NCBI GenBank assembly: GCA_036362985.1 | Contig: JAYGXS010000004.1 | Location: 15,117,583 to 15,181,582 of the forward strand | Direction of reading: 5' to 3' | DNA length: 64,000 nucleotides | Origin: Ligula intestinalis | Taxonomy: Eukaryota; Platyhelminthes; Cestoda; Diphyllobothriidea; Diphyllobothriidae | Shown here: positions 33,791-45,769 of the stretch, piece by piece | How positions within the stretch are numbered: the stretch's first letter is position 1 | Layout: each line of letters begins with the position of its first letter | Notes under the pieces: generated by a model | Database searches by the model: none | What the model was told of the DNA's origin: nothing | The model's input: only the letters and a program-made list of their open reading frames with translations | Program-made: the position numbers and the translations under genes

Positions 33791-35733
33791 GCTCTCGAAA
33801 TACCAGATTAATGATGCTAACTCAGACATATGGATTGTACACAATATCCGTTTGATAAAATGATTACTACTGATGAACGAAACAAAAAACCTTCCCCAAA
33901 CACAATCAGAGAACGGTTAATTCGGAAGATCTTGGACAAGATACGATTCCAGAGGGAAAACTGCTGCTCCCATCGTTTTGTTGAATTAATTTTGGCGCAT
34001 TGACATCGGAACAGCGGGTTAGAGATTTGAACTTATACTTGACGAATCGCGAGTTTAAACCTTGCTTTGTACACAATCAAGGGTTCAGTGTGGCTTGCCG
34101 ATGACATGAATTGGGCCAGAAGTAATTATTGCAGTCTCCCTTGTTTTTGACGGCACCTGTTTCCTTCCTTTTTTATGCCGATTGGTTAATTCTACACGAA
34201 TTTATTTTAAATTTTGCATTATACCTTTAAACGCAATTTTATAGCTAGCGGGCTTTAGATTACAGGATTCGAAATCATATCTCCAAACTTGTCTCAGACA
34301 ATGGTAGCTTCCTTTGCCATTGGCAATCTTTCCGTCAGTAGTCTGCATTTTAAGTGATTTTACGCTAAAAAATTCAATATTTTACCCCACTAATAATTTT
34401 AGCAGTAGGCCATAGATTTAATTTTGAAGTATTAAACAGTACGGCCGAAATTTTAATCACACACATTATAATGGCCAAATGTATTAAAGCAGTGTCAACT
34501 CTCTGAGCAGCAAATCTAATGAAACTAACTTTATGCGTTGTCTTTTCCCATTTGCAGATATTTTTTCGAAAAGTCACCCCTCGTATTTTTTATGATTATT
34601 TCTAAATAACCAACCACAGTAACCTATTTAAAAACTGTCTGGGGAAGGTTGTCCCGCTCAAAAATATAAAAACCTGAATGGTCTATTCTTACTTGGATCA
34701 GGATCTTTTGATCTTTAGTCTTTTCAACAGCCAACGTCATCGGTTTTTTTTCAGTGTGTGATTTAGGTATGTGTAAAGAATTGCAATTACTGGAGGCTTC
34801 AGCTCGTGCATTCTATTGCAATTGAAAGTCCATTTTCTCATCTCCAGACAAATATGGCTGACTTAAGGTAGCAGCTTAAATTTGTCAATTTCTCCAACAA
34901 ATTGTCATTTGTTTTTATTCCCACAAATACCCATAACGAACTGTTTTATGGGTTATGCAGCCTTTCTGTGGCAATTTTGCCTTGTATCTAAGATGGCAAA
35001 CATTGAGGATACAGGTCTCATCTAACTTTGTTTCCTCTGTGCAAGGTTAATAGCACCTGCTGAGAGTAAAGAACAATTACAATGGTTGTGAATGCTGCTT
35101 ATTGTATGAACGTTTCAATATGGTTCCCCAGCTTTGAGTGTCGTGCGAAAAGAGTAAATTCAAAACGATGACTAACGCATGATTCTGCGATCGGTCAGAG
35201 TGTATAAAGATAGTCATCATTCGCATGTAATTATGCGGTCAGGGTGATAGTTGTCATCCACAATTAATAATGGGGTCGGTTGGGGCTGTTTTGGCACACA
35301 TCTGATCTTTAGGTTTTGTTGTTGTCATCCAAATCGATATGCGTGTTTATGCGTTTGTCGCCTGAGTGCAATGCCTCCAGGAATTCTCGTCATTTCCTAG
35401 TTGGACAGGAGAAAACTATCTAGGTTTACTCCCATGGGTGTCCTGTGTCCAGTGTGTGTATGGTTACGACCGTGCTCAAAAAAGACATGTGACCTGAGTG
35501 CGCCAAATATTTAGGTGTAAATTTACAAATACGATGATTCCAGAACAAACAGGGTCTTGAACCCGGACGGAGGTTTGCAGGTAAATATTTAAACATAAAC
35601 TCGAGAATCATTCATAATCCGAAATCAGTGGCCCGGATTTTGAGGTAAATGATCCACATGCACTTCATATTTTCCTTTGACATTTGAGTGCATTTAAAAG
35701 TACTTGCATCTTTTAGTATGTGTAAAGATATCA
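33791..35733. other. AT-rich unassigned sequence
   Basis: Frames at 34374-34577 and 35426-35611 on the minus strand are short and unrecognised. No repeat partner was found. Confidence 0.45.
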
Positions 35734-35830
35734 AAATTATATTGGTTTTTTTTCTAAAAAGCGGTGCTTTGTCACTAAATAAATTATATTGGTTTTTTTT
35801 CTAAAAAGTGGTGCTTTGTCACTAAATAAA
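35734..35830. repeat. 47-bp tandem duplication, two copies
   Basis: Unit aaattatattgg...actaaat is repeated with a period of 47 bp and one difference (gcggtg in the first, gtggtg in the second). Each unit contains a T8 run. It is a recent slippage or duplication. Confidence 0.95.
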
Positions 35831-37325
35831 TGAAACATTGTACTATTTATGTTCGATATGATTTCAATTTTCAAAGTGAGATCAACTAAGCACATAACTT
35901 ACGAGTTTAATGTTTATTTAAGAGTTCACTTTTATTTTTAACTTAAGCTGCTGACCGTTTCTTGTCGTTGTGTCCTATAGGAATGTACTGAACTTCGTGG
36001 TTTATAAAATGATTCCGTACCTTATTTTTATTCGTCTGTGTAAACGTATGTGCTGCATTAATGTGTTGTCCATTCTTTTAGTGTCTGTCGATGCAATATT
36101 AGGTGCCTGTAAAATAACTAAATAGCTGCATTAGCTAGTAGGTTGTATAACTCGTACTACTGAAATGAATACGTGACATAAATATGTTGAATTCATTCAA
36201 GTGACTAATTTAGGCTAGAATACTGACAGTAAGCGAGTAATTTAGCGCATCCAAGTTAATAATTTCAAAATATAAATATTAAAAGTAATTTCCTATGCAC
36301 ATGATTCTCAGCGAATATATGCTTGACAGGAAGTCCTACAAAACTAAGTTCGTAGTTGCTGTCTGGGACTGATTTTGTCGGAAAACTAACATGTAAGTGT
36401 GCCCTAATAACCTAATATTAGAGCTTTTTTATGCTAATACTTTGATTGTTATGAGGTAGGGTTCAAAGTGTCAATTCAAAATAAAGACTTCATTCGTGAG
36501 TTTCGTTGACTGTAGATGCGCGAAACTTCTAATGTCTATTTTGTTGAATCAAGTTTTCAGTTGCCGCTTGGTTGATCGTAATGAGTGTCTGATATTCAAT
36601 ACTTAAATCAGCAGTAAACGTCTTCCTTCTCTGGGAAATATTAAGATAATTCCTATTTTCATTCTCTACAACGTGGATTTTTCAGAGAATTTCGCAATTT
36701 TTTCCCAGTCTAGAGGAATAGCGTAGCAGAATGAATCAAACATACTTCAACAAGAGAATATATAACGGCAGTCTGCAGGTTATTCTTGAATTAAAACATA
36801 ATGAGCGACCCGATGCAATAAAGGTAGGGTGCAATATCTACTTCAACTTTATGGCCCAGAGCTAACACCCCTGTGACATCACAAGATGATTTTACGAGGG
36901 CATTTTCACTTTATCTTGATAGAAACAAAGTGGTAAAGAACGATTTGTACCTTTCCATGTATAAAAAGAGCAGATTAGGCTGTGATTAACAGAAACATGT
37001 GCTATCAGATCAAACAACTGTTCTTAGCAATAGTTTTAAACCCTTACATATTCGAAAATGGAGCAATGGAAAGAGAAGTATAGGGTGGCCCAAAATTATT
37101 TACTTGGTTTTTTAAAGTTAGATAATTTGCTTAGAATTAAATATTGAATGTTCTTTTTATGCTACTTATGACCTCATTGGTTTTTGAATTATCTTTGAGC
37201 AAGCAGTTTATCCAATGTTTACTGCTGAGTACAATATTACACTTACGAAAAAGAACTCTTAACAGTTAGATGCAGTGACTGGGACTCCAAAAGCACGAAG
37301 CACAAAGGACGCAAATCAAGCTTAG
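35831..37325. other. AT-rich unassigned sequence
   Basis: No open frame of note and no recognised repeat. Confidence 0.45.
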
Positions 37326-37990
37326 ATGCTTGCGGACTCCTCCCTTATCATAGACGCGTATGATCGCTACCGTCAAGATCGCATTAATAGGCGTGGTGAC
37401 GGTTGTTTTCTCTATATTAGGACGTCATTTAGGCACTTTCGGTTTTATCTAAGTAGCACGTCTTACTCTGGAGATAACTGTTTCGCTTCTATCATCCTCT
37501 CGCTCCGGCAGAAGGCGATTATCGGATGTGTATATAATGCTCATTAATCTTCATCTGAAGAAGATACAAATCTTTGTGAAATATTCCAGTTTATTTCAGA
37601 GTCCGCTTTTGAAGTAAAAATTATTGCTGGAGATTTTAATTTTCCTGAAATCGACTGGCTTTCAAACCTAGATTTCAGCCTTTCTTAGATACCATTAATT
37701 TTTCTAACTGGTCTCAACTGGTTAGTTCTCCAACAAGACAGAATCATATCCTAGATCTGATTTTTACAAACGGTATTGTTCCCCTCTTCGATGATTTTAA
37801 TCAGGACATATTCCAAAGTGATCACCTTTTAATTTACTGTTGTCTTTCGCTTCCTTCTACGGAAAAGCTAGTGTTGGTTGTACCTATCATGCTTATGACC
37901 TCGCAGATATTAGCTTAATCAACCCCTTCAACTTACATGTGGAACAACCTGTTCCAGCGGCCGCGGGAAGCAACTTTGACTAAATTTTTC
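37326..37990 (+). pseudogene. CR1-like LINE, endonuclease fragment
   Basis: Frames read RINRRGDGCFLYIRTSF, then SLRQKAIIGCVYNAH, a stop, IIAGDFNFPEIDWL, NHILDLIFTNG, DDFNQDIFQSDHLLIYCC and YDLADISLIN. This is the apurinic-like endonuclease of CR1/Jockey LINEs with the GDFN motif and the catalytic SDH. Stops and a frame change interrupt it. It starts after the N-terminal half of the domain and ends before the RT. A similar distal part is seen at 58.2 kb (SHPHLLIV) and an N-terminal part at 51.05 kb. Confidence 0.75.
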
Positions 37991-38044
37991 ACTTAAAACC
38001 CATCTTAAAATTTCCTTTTTTGCCAATCCTACTTCACCACCCCG

Positions 38045-38120
38045 CAAAATCACAATCGGTTAGCCATTTGACTTCTACCTGAGGCATTCGCGGTTCGATT
38101 CTCAGCCCCGCTGGCAGCTT
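38045..38120 (+). mobile_element. tRNA-like SINE head
   Basis: cggttagccatttgac, then gcggttcgattctcagcc about 35 nt later, resembles pol III A and B boxes (ggttcgattct fits the B box well). No hammerhead core follows. It may be a third SINE head or a tRNA relic; a cloverleaf could not be drawn. Confidence 0.4.
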
Positions 38121-40589
38121 TGTAGAATTATCGAGAGCAATAGTTTCTTCTTCCATTTTAGTTGCAAACGAAACGATTAAATTCAAAATGTTAAATTTGC
38201 CTTTGCGACTGTGACGTAGTGTGTTGACTGATATTCAAAATAAACAAAGTTTTCAGACGATGTGTAGAGTATTGCAAATATTTGAAACAGACTGAGTAAA
38301 CAATACGCCTAATTGCTTAGATGCACTTTGAAATATGCATAAACAATATGCAGGATATTCAGGAACGACTCAGCCGTTTGTAGATCTTCGAGGTCCTCAA
38401 TAACTGTTAATCTTCAAGAAGGCTAGAGATCCTTGTAACTTGGTCTTTTCAGGCTGTTTTTGCTTGTTTGTTTGTAGGCTGCGACTTCAGTTTAACGACT
38501 TGAGAAACAAATTCCATTTTGATTCCGACTTCTGATGAATTTCGATACAATAAAAATTCCACGATGACTAGATTTTTGAATAGTATTCAGTGCTTAATGT
38601 CTGGAGTCTGCGAGTGTCCAGAAGTGTGAAATCCCGAAACGACTTAATCCCTTGGAGTCGGAAAAAGTCAAACCGATTTCAAAGGGCGCGCCAGTTTGTC
38701 ACACATTTTTGTGTTTTTTCATTTGCAAGTGGTTAGTAAGCCAGCAGTATGCCGTTTGATGTTCATTTTCAGTAGATTCTTACTGAAGCTCATTTTCTAA
38801 TGTGCAGGAAATATCAGCGGACCGAGGAACTCTGTAGAGACTCTTTGAGCACCTCAAGGTTTGCCAGATTCTGACAATAACCTGACCTCTTGTGTCTGGA
38901 CACTGAAGAACCCGGTGAAAACGCTCAGTTATATTGATAAAGCTGTCAGCACTCGCATATAAAATCCAGCCTGTTTTATTATGCCTTTTTATGGTTAGCT
39001 TCAAATTAAAAATAAACGACTCGAAACTAAGTCTGATTTCTATTTTTTCACTTGAACCTTTTAAGAGGATTTGTTGTTTCTAAACTCTGGAGGGGCCAAT
39101 GAACTATGTGTTATTACACCGTACAATCCGCAGGCAAGTTAATTTGTTCGAAAAGATACTCGTTTACCAAGGCAGTATGTAAGTTGAGTAAATTGTAATA
39201 GTGGATGACAAAAAGACAACTGGGGTGGAGAACGAAGCCATTGGAGCCATTCCTAATTGAAGAAGCAGGCATTTTGACAACCGGACTCTTTATGTTGTTT
39301 CTCTGCGCCTTCGGACTCTTGCGGACTTCTACCTTCAGAGGTAAATGCCTCAATGGTGTCAGAGACAATCAACCATTATAGGGGGCCCGAGGGGAGAGGA
39401 AACCCATTAATCACCAGTGTAAGCCCTGTGGATGTACCTGCGGAGGGCAGGGTAGAAGTTTGCCAGCTCGATTTATCGGTTGACGCTTTAATCTCTGACG
39501 GTAGACTCCGGCACATGTCAGAAAGCTCAGAAGAATAAACTTTTGATTCTGTAGATCGAAACGTCTCACTCTTCTATACAAATACTGAGGTGCAAAAATT
39601 TGCCTCAATCTATTCGTTATTTCGAACTTACGAAAGGTTGGAAAAATTATGAGCTTAAACACTGAACGGCGGGAGTTGTTTGAATCAAAACCTTGATCAT
39701 TAGGACAAGAATAGTGGGTGTATCATATGTTTTAGATGCATGTGCCAGTCAAATCAAACGCGGCAATAAATGAAGACTTTGTACCCGAATGTGTGCTTAG
39801 GCTGTGCGTGGGCTACAACCGTCCTTTTTAAAGGATAAAATCCAAGGAGTACGGTTTACGTGGTGTACTACTTAAACTACATTTGTCGAATCATGTAACT
39901 TAAGGCTTGCTTATTCTTAAAGTGCGTTGTAAACTTCGATACACGAAAAAAATATTTGTTGTGCCGAATTCAGCAATTTACATTTAAAGGAAGAAGAATA
40001 TTGCCGTCAAATACAAGGGAGTCTGCAAAAAGTATTTCTGGCCCAATAGACGTCATCGGTCGGCCACACTTAAATCGCGGTTGTACATAAAGTGCAGCTA
40101 AGACCCGAAAAGTTAGCTGTTCTAGTCCACCGCTCCGATGTCAATATGCCAAACATGATCCAGTAAAATGATGAGAGTAGCAGTTTTTCCCATGGAACTT
40201 TATCTTGTCTTGAACACTCTGAAGCAAATTTTCCCTTATTATGTTTGAAATAGAGTTTATCTTTTATATTTTATGCTTTGTTAACAGAATTTATTAGCAG
40301 TAAGATTTCAAGCAAACAATATTTATAGTTAGCGTCATTAATCAGCTATGACGATAACCGGGCTGTGTGGTAGCCGTGCATGGGGGCCAACAAAGGTCAT
40401 GGTAGGCGTGATTCAGATTGCGATGGCCACAGCCAGGAATGGACGTCGAGGATCGAAGAGATGGTTTGCTCTAATGTAATATTCCCCCGTTCGCTTTGAT
40501 GTAGACAACACTCTCCACATGTCAAAGATGACAAAAACATAATCAGAAAGAACACTTAACTCCTTTCCTTGAACGAAGAACTTTCGAAC
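38121..40589. other. Unassigned sequence with PLE-terminus-like motif
   Basis: Near 39486-39570 the plus strand carries ctgacgg...gaaagctc, then gatcgaaacgtctcac. Both resemble the 3' halves of PLE hammerheads (compare 21049-21056 and 29745-29752), so a decayed PLE end may lie here. The short frames at 38780-39004 and 39114-39368 (minus) and 39353-39538 (plus) are unrecognised. Confidence 0.3.
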
Positions 40590-41379
40590 TGATCTGCAAT
40601 CTGAGTGCTGATGACCGCACTTTTTGTTTCAAGGGCTAGACTAAAACAAGAGTAAACTAGCAGCCCGTAAATCCATTTTCAAAGTGAGTGCGGCGACAAA
40701 ACTGTGGGCTAAAACCCTTTGTCGCTCTTTCCTTTATTCGCGTGACATAAAGGATTCAATAATTGAACCGAAACAAACTACAACATCCAACACTTACTCA
40801 CATACAGAGGATGGGAAAATTTAATTTGCACTTTAATCCACGCATGCTGGAACAGACGTAGGTTACGTCTGACACACTTTCTATTCCCACGTTCTCTGTT
40901 TTCTGGTGTAAAGGCCAATGTAGCACAGGGAATCTGATTTTCGTCCAATTAAAATTTGAAATCATTAAAATTATGTCATATTAGACTAGGGTGCTCCAAT
41001 CTGCACATTCAATATCACATGCCACACCAGTTTTCGTTGACTGGTTTTGGGAATTTGCAATAGATGCTGCTACATGCGACGCCTCGCTGGGAAGCGTTGC
41101 AGTACGCCTATTGAGCAAGAGAGCCTCAGATAATCCTGTTGGTTAACTACATTTGAAGCTACGACTTTGAGTGTTTCCTACTAACATGCGGTGCTTTATT
41201 CTATGCTGTACTACCTGTAATTCCGATCTATAGGTTTTTTGCCTGTTTAAACCTGGAAATGTAACCAGGGAGTGTGGCTACGTACCACACATATCCAACC
41301 CCATAAAATCGCTGACACGCGAGATAAACACAACGTTGTTGGAGCGGGAGAACTCAGGTGCAATATCACCAATCGACCG

Positions 41380-42175
41380 ACGCATGGCGAGAGCGCAACA
41401 AACGCCTCTGGTCCGTGTCTATAGTCTCCCAAGGTGCACAAAGAGAGCGCAACGATCCGGCTTCTCGTATTTCTCAACCTATGGACTGGCAAAGCAGATT
41501 TTGTGACGGCTTTAATTTTAACCGCTGATTTAGACACAATTCTTGGCGAAACACAAAGCAGTAAGCCTCTTTCCAAACGGTTTCATGGTATATTTTGATG
41601 TCACGTCTCTTTCTTTTTCTATTCCATAGGGCCTGGCAGTCAAGACTATCTATTTACTTAAAAGAGAAAAACACGCTGAAATAGAGAATTGTCTCGGACC
41701 CGTTCATATCCTCCAGCTCATTCAGTGGAAGCATCTACGAATAGGTGAAGGGCATGCCTATGGGTTCGTCAATTACCCCACTCATAGGCGACGCGGTCCT
41801 GCAGCGGTTGGAGTCGCTTGTTTTCCAGCATCACAGACCGAAATTCCAGTCTCGGGAGGTGGACGACAAATCCGTCGTACTTGGGCGGTATCAGGTGCTG
41901 ACATACAAGGACTGTCTAAACCCTGTATTCGCAGACATTCGATTTACGATGTAGGAAGTAGAAAACAACCACCTAGCCTTCTTGTGTGCCCTCGTTTGCC
42001 ACAGAGACGTTGGTGGCCGAAAAAATATGTGTTAAGGAAAGCGACCAGCACTGTGCAAGTCTTAAATTTAAACAACAACCACCCGATCAGTCATAAACGC
42101 AGCTACCTTAGAGCACTATACTTTGGCGTTAAGACGCATTGCAGCAAAGTGAAAGACAAAATTGCTGAATAACGA
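41380..42175 (+). pseudogene. PLE copy 3: reverse transcriptase region
   Basis: Plus-strand frames read CAISPIDRRMARAQQTPLVR and YSLPRCTKRAQRSG (weak), GFMVYFDVTSLSFSIP with motif A, a stop, GLAVKTIYLLKREKHAEIEN, a frame change, then KGMPMGSSITPLIGDAVLQR (41745-41954) and KFQSREVDDKSVV. Motif C has EVDD where the family has YVDD. KATSTVQVLNLNNNHPISHK follows at 41984-42172. The minus-strand frame 41247-41576 is a shadow of this region. Confidence 0.75.
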
Positions 42176-42439
42176 TATCTTCGATGGGTACTGAAAACGA
42201 ATGATTGCCCGCGCAAGTTTCTCAACCGGTGCATACGCGGACCAGTAACTAAACCACACCCAACTGTCCAAAAGACTGGCGAGTTCTTCCTTACGTGACG
42301 AACTTATCGAAAGCAGTCAGCTCACCCCACTTGGAATTAAAGTTGCGCAGAGGCCAGAAGCAACCATCAGGCGCCGGGCCATGATACCGAAAGAACCAAG
42401 GCTACGGCAATAAATGGCTGATACAGTTTTGGATAGAGA

Positions 42440-42660
42440 AGCTACGCCAGAGACACCAGGATATTACTCTGGAGGCGAATGGACAAGCATGCAGCGATGG
42501 TGCACAAGAATTACGCTAATTCTCAAGTCGCAGCTCACGCGACGGGACCCAGCCATATTTTAAACTTCTACGAGGCCGAAATCCTCGCAAGTGTTGACAA
42601 TCGCGTGAACCACGAGATGTTGGAGTCATGATTTTCAGGCCCCACTCCATCATCAGGCGT
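42440..42660 (+). pseudogene. PLE copy 3: GIY-YIG distal part
   Basis: Reads MDKHAAMVHKNYANSQVAAH, then ATGPSHIFKFYEAEILASVD and NRVNHEMLES, matching PLE copy 2 at 30255-30430 residue for residue in most places. The proximal VGET core is not readable. A stop follows LES. Confidence 0.7.
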
Positions 42661-44060
42661 ACCGATTTGCCCTTTCCATACTGCGTACAGAGGCATTACC
42701 TGAGTGAATGAATCAGTCACATGGACAAAGCTGGCCCCAGCAACAACTCTGACGAAAGGAAACATAAGTGTCATGCAGTTATCAAGCCCACATCCGATAC
42801 AGACAAGGAAATCATGGTAATTGGTGAGCCAAACGCGAAGTATCAAGCCATCACCGCGCAAATTCAGACCTCAATCAGTGTTAAAAGAGCCGATAATTAT
42901 AGGACGTATGCGAATGACTGCTGCAAGCCATAAATACCATGCAATCTTTGCATGTGTCAACCCTATCTGTGCATTTTTCAGATTATCCTACGGTTATGAT
43001 GAAGTATTCTTGACAAAATCCAAAACAATGAAAAATATCTTTTTCCAGTAATCACATCTTCTTTTTTGACCTTGGGTTAAATTTTCTTTCAGGGCTACGT
43101 TATTTGTTTTGGTTCGGGCACAATAATATTTACAGTTCCAGGAATTCAGCGAAAGGTCACCTGAATTACGGATGATTTTTTATTCTTTTCTCTTACTAAC
43201 CTTGAAAAGGGCCATCAGAATTACTCATATTCCCATTAAACCGGCATTGATAGGTGTCTTTGGGATACGGCGCTGAATGCCCATATAATCGAAGAACTGC
43301 AACCTGGAGTTTTCAACAGTGGTCAAATAGCAGTGGACGGGACATTACCGACGCTAACGACAAAGCACGAAAATGTACCTTTAATGAAATTACCACTCGC
43401 TGTCCCACCACGAGCCTGCTTCCAGCAAACTGCGTCTGGAATTACCCATGATCGGACAGGAATATTCACGTATTCTCTCAGATTTCGCCACATAATTCGG
43501 TCGTTCTGTAAACTTGAAAAATCTGAGCCCGGAGCCTCCTCAGGCAGCCAGATAGAAATGAACAATGAATGTCCGATGCATATTTCCGACAAAACCTGAG
43601 AAGAGCGTCTTTTTATATACTACTGCTTACCATCAGTACTAAAGCCCTATAGCTTGGAAACCTAAAACGCCAGCAACATCCGTTGTTAGCTCACAGGGAG
43701 ATTCTTACAAATCGCAATTACTTTATTTCCGAAGTCAGCAAATACAATGAGTAACGGGACAAATTTTGGTCATGGGACGTACTCAATTAGTTATCACCAC
43801 CCTCTAAAGCTGTCGACCAACACACCACACAACAAAATATCCGATATCTACCAGGTTTTCTTCCTCACGTATATTGAGCACCACGCCCACTAGCAAGCCA
43901 ACACAGTCTCAGCTGTGTCTGGCGGAGTTCGCCACCATAGGGTCCCTCACACAGCTCAGAGTGACCACTGCCAACGTAAGACACTAACACCTTTCGCGGA
44001 GAATTCACGCCGATCGCGGTACTCTAGAGCTGACAAAGTTACACTTTCAGATTCTAGTTA

Positions 44061-44712
44061 ACCTACTCGTGAAAAAACTTGCGGCCATCAGCGGGTTTGA
44101 ATCCCACTTAAGACAGTTCAACGCGCGACACAGGTGCTGTTTGCGATTAGGCGGTGATTCTTCAACATCGACAAGGAGCTCTTCAGGAAAACGTACGGAG
44201 TGTTTGTTCAGTCCCACTTGGAGAATGTCGTCCAGGCCTGGCGTTCGTGATTCAAGAAGGATTATCTGCATTTGGAACGAATGCAGGCGAGTGCTAAGAG
44301 GATGGTCAAGAATCTTGGTCATCTGCCTTATGAAGACAGACTGACCGAACTTGATCTATTTCCTCTCAATTAAAGGCAACTCCGCGGTGACCTCATTCAA
44401 ACCTACCGAATTGTTAGAGGCCGTGAATGCGCCCTAGAATTCGACGCATTTTCCAAATTGGCTCGTTCGGATCCTCTGCGGGTTCATCCCTCTAAACTAC
44501 AGAGGAAACCGGTCCACATCGACGTTAGACGGCACGCCTTCTCTCAGAGGGTCATCGGAGTGTGGAAGGGACTCCCTGACGAAGTGGTCCTCTCAGACAG
44601 TGTTGGCATTTTTAAACACAAACTTTATTCTAATTTGCTGAAGAACTGTGACAGATATAATGAACATAGTGTCAGTAGCAGCACTTGGCAACTGGCCCAG
44701 ACTTATCGCTGA
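44061..44712 (+). pseudogene. CR1-like LINE, RT C-terminal fragment
   Basis: Plus-strand frames read FRKTYGVFVQSHLENVVQAW, KKDYLHLERMQASAKRMVKN, LGHLPYEDRLTELDLFPLN, a stop, RQLRGDLIQTYRIVRGRECA, LRVHPSKLQRKPVHIDVRRH and FSQRVIGVWKGLPDEVVLSD. This is the thumb and C-terminal region downstream of the RT palm in CR1-group LINEs. Two frames and at least two stops are involved. It begins right where the 3' region of PLE copy 3 ends. The frame 44458-44712 ends at the natural stop and the element continues to a 3' stem-loop at 44789. Confidence 0.8.
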
Positions 44713-44788
44713 TGTTAAGCCTACATTTATATTGCATGCTATTGTTACGGTGGAACTCTTTTGCGATTTTTGGCTATGAATAAGGAGC

Positions 44789-44808
44789 TCAAGGGCGAAA
44801 GCCCTTGA
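44789..44808 (+). other. LINE 3'-terminal stem-loop, GAAA tetraloop
   Basis: tcaagggc-gaaa-gcccttga is a perfect 8-bp stem closed by a GAAA tetraloop, 77 bp after the LINE stop codon. Comparable stems end the LINEs at 49.83, 53.83, 55.56 and 59.19 kb, so it is probably the recognition structure at the 3' end of this LINE RNA. Confidence 0.65.
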
Positions 44809-44820
44809 AGTGACTTGGTG

Positions 44821-45289
44821 ATAGGAGCCTTTTTTCTAGTTTAAAACAAGTCATGTTTGCAATGACAGAGAAGTGTAAATTTGCGTCGAGAAAGTTTCAT
44901 ATTGCCGTTATCATGCGTTATTTTACCCCCCCCCCCATTTACTGGCCATCTGCCTGAGTCACTCAGTGACTGTTGAGAGAATGAGGCAAGGCTGATTAGC
45001 AAATATGAGCTAAATATATACGCATTTCATAATCACATGCTGAATGGCTATTGTAGTTTTAACCTACTCATCATGTCAACCTTATTTTCCTTGGCAGTTT
45101 TTTCTCCTTCACACTTTTAAAAATGGAGACTCATTGAATTCTTCCTCTTCTTTGGACCAACGTAACACATCTCTTCGCTCCAATTTTTTCAGTCTATCTT
45201 AGCCCGAGAGCCTAATCTTTTGCCGCTGTTAAACACATTGTTCAAACAATGTCTCCATCCCCTTTCCCGTCCTTCTTCTTCTTATTTAT
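44821..45289. other. Unassigned spacer
   Basis: Contains a run of about 12 C (near 44925) and pyrimidine-rich stretches around 45.1-45.28 kb. Nothing else is recognised. Confidence 0.4.
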
Positions 45290-45769
45290 ATGTGCATTTT
45301 TATTATGCCAGTTTACAGGCAATTTTAAAGAGTTTGTAGAGAACCTCTTGGGCGCCTTCCAAAACCTCAAAATACAAGAAAAAACCTAAAACAAACTCCC
45401 TCTTTTGCAGCCAGTGTTGGTTATATTTCCATTTTGGGTTTTTTGAATAGTGGGCAAGATAGGGTGTTTGCTTCAAGTGAAAAAAAAACCTGGCTTTGAA
45501 GGTACGATACAAACGGAGTATATGTACAGTTGTAAACTGAGTTGTCACCACAGCAGGAGAAAATTTGCATATCGTTAAAAGACATTAAGTCGGGACGGGG
45601 AGGGTTGGCACAAGAACACACTGCTTTAGTTTTCCTTGAATTTTTGCCGGCAAAAGTTGCACGCTATCGGCTAAAGGGTTAGCCGATTGCGTGCCGCAGC
45701 TTCAGCAGCATTATCTTCAGCATGAGGCCTGGTAGGGTTCAAAGTCCACGAACGCCATCAGAGTGAAAG

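Larger units (their letters stand above)
40590..44060 (+). mobile_element. Penelope-like element copy 3, inverted partner of copy 2
   Basis: Aligned by eye with 28740-32640 on the opposite strand. N-terminal block 40590-41110 (cacagggaatc, aaatcattaaaattatg and ctcgctgggaagc in both), RT 41.3-42.17 kb, GIY-YIG 42.44-42.65 kb, 3' region 42.75-44.06 kb. Divergence is substantial, with independent stops in each copy, so the two are old insertions of one family rather than a recent segmental inversion. The 3' region (minus frames 43323-43592 and others) holds no supported gene. Confidence 0.75.

Noticed and set aside
45690..45730. Minus-strand CTGAAGA...GAAG near the old LINE end as a hammerhead
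   Set aside because: The base after GAA is G where A15.1 is required, and the flanks do not pair.
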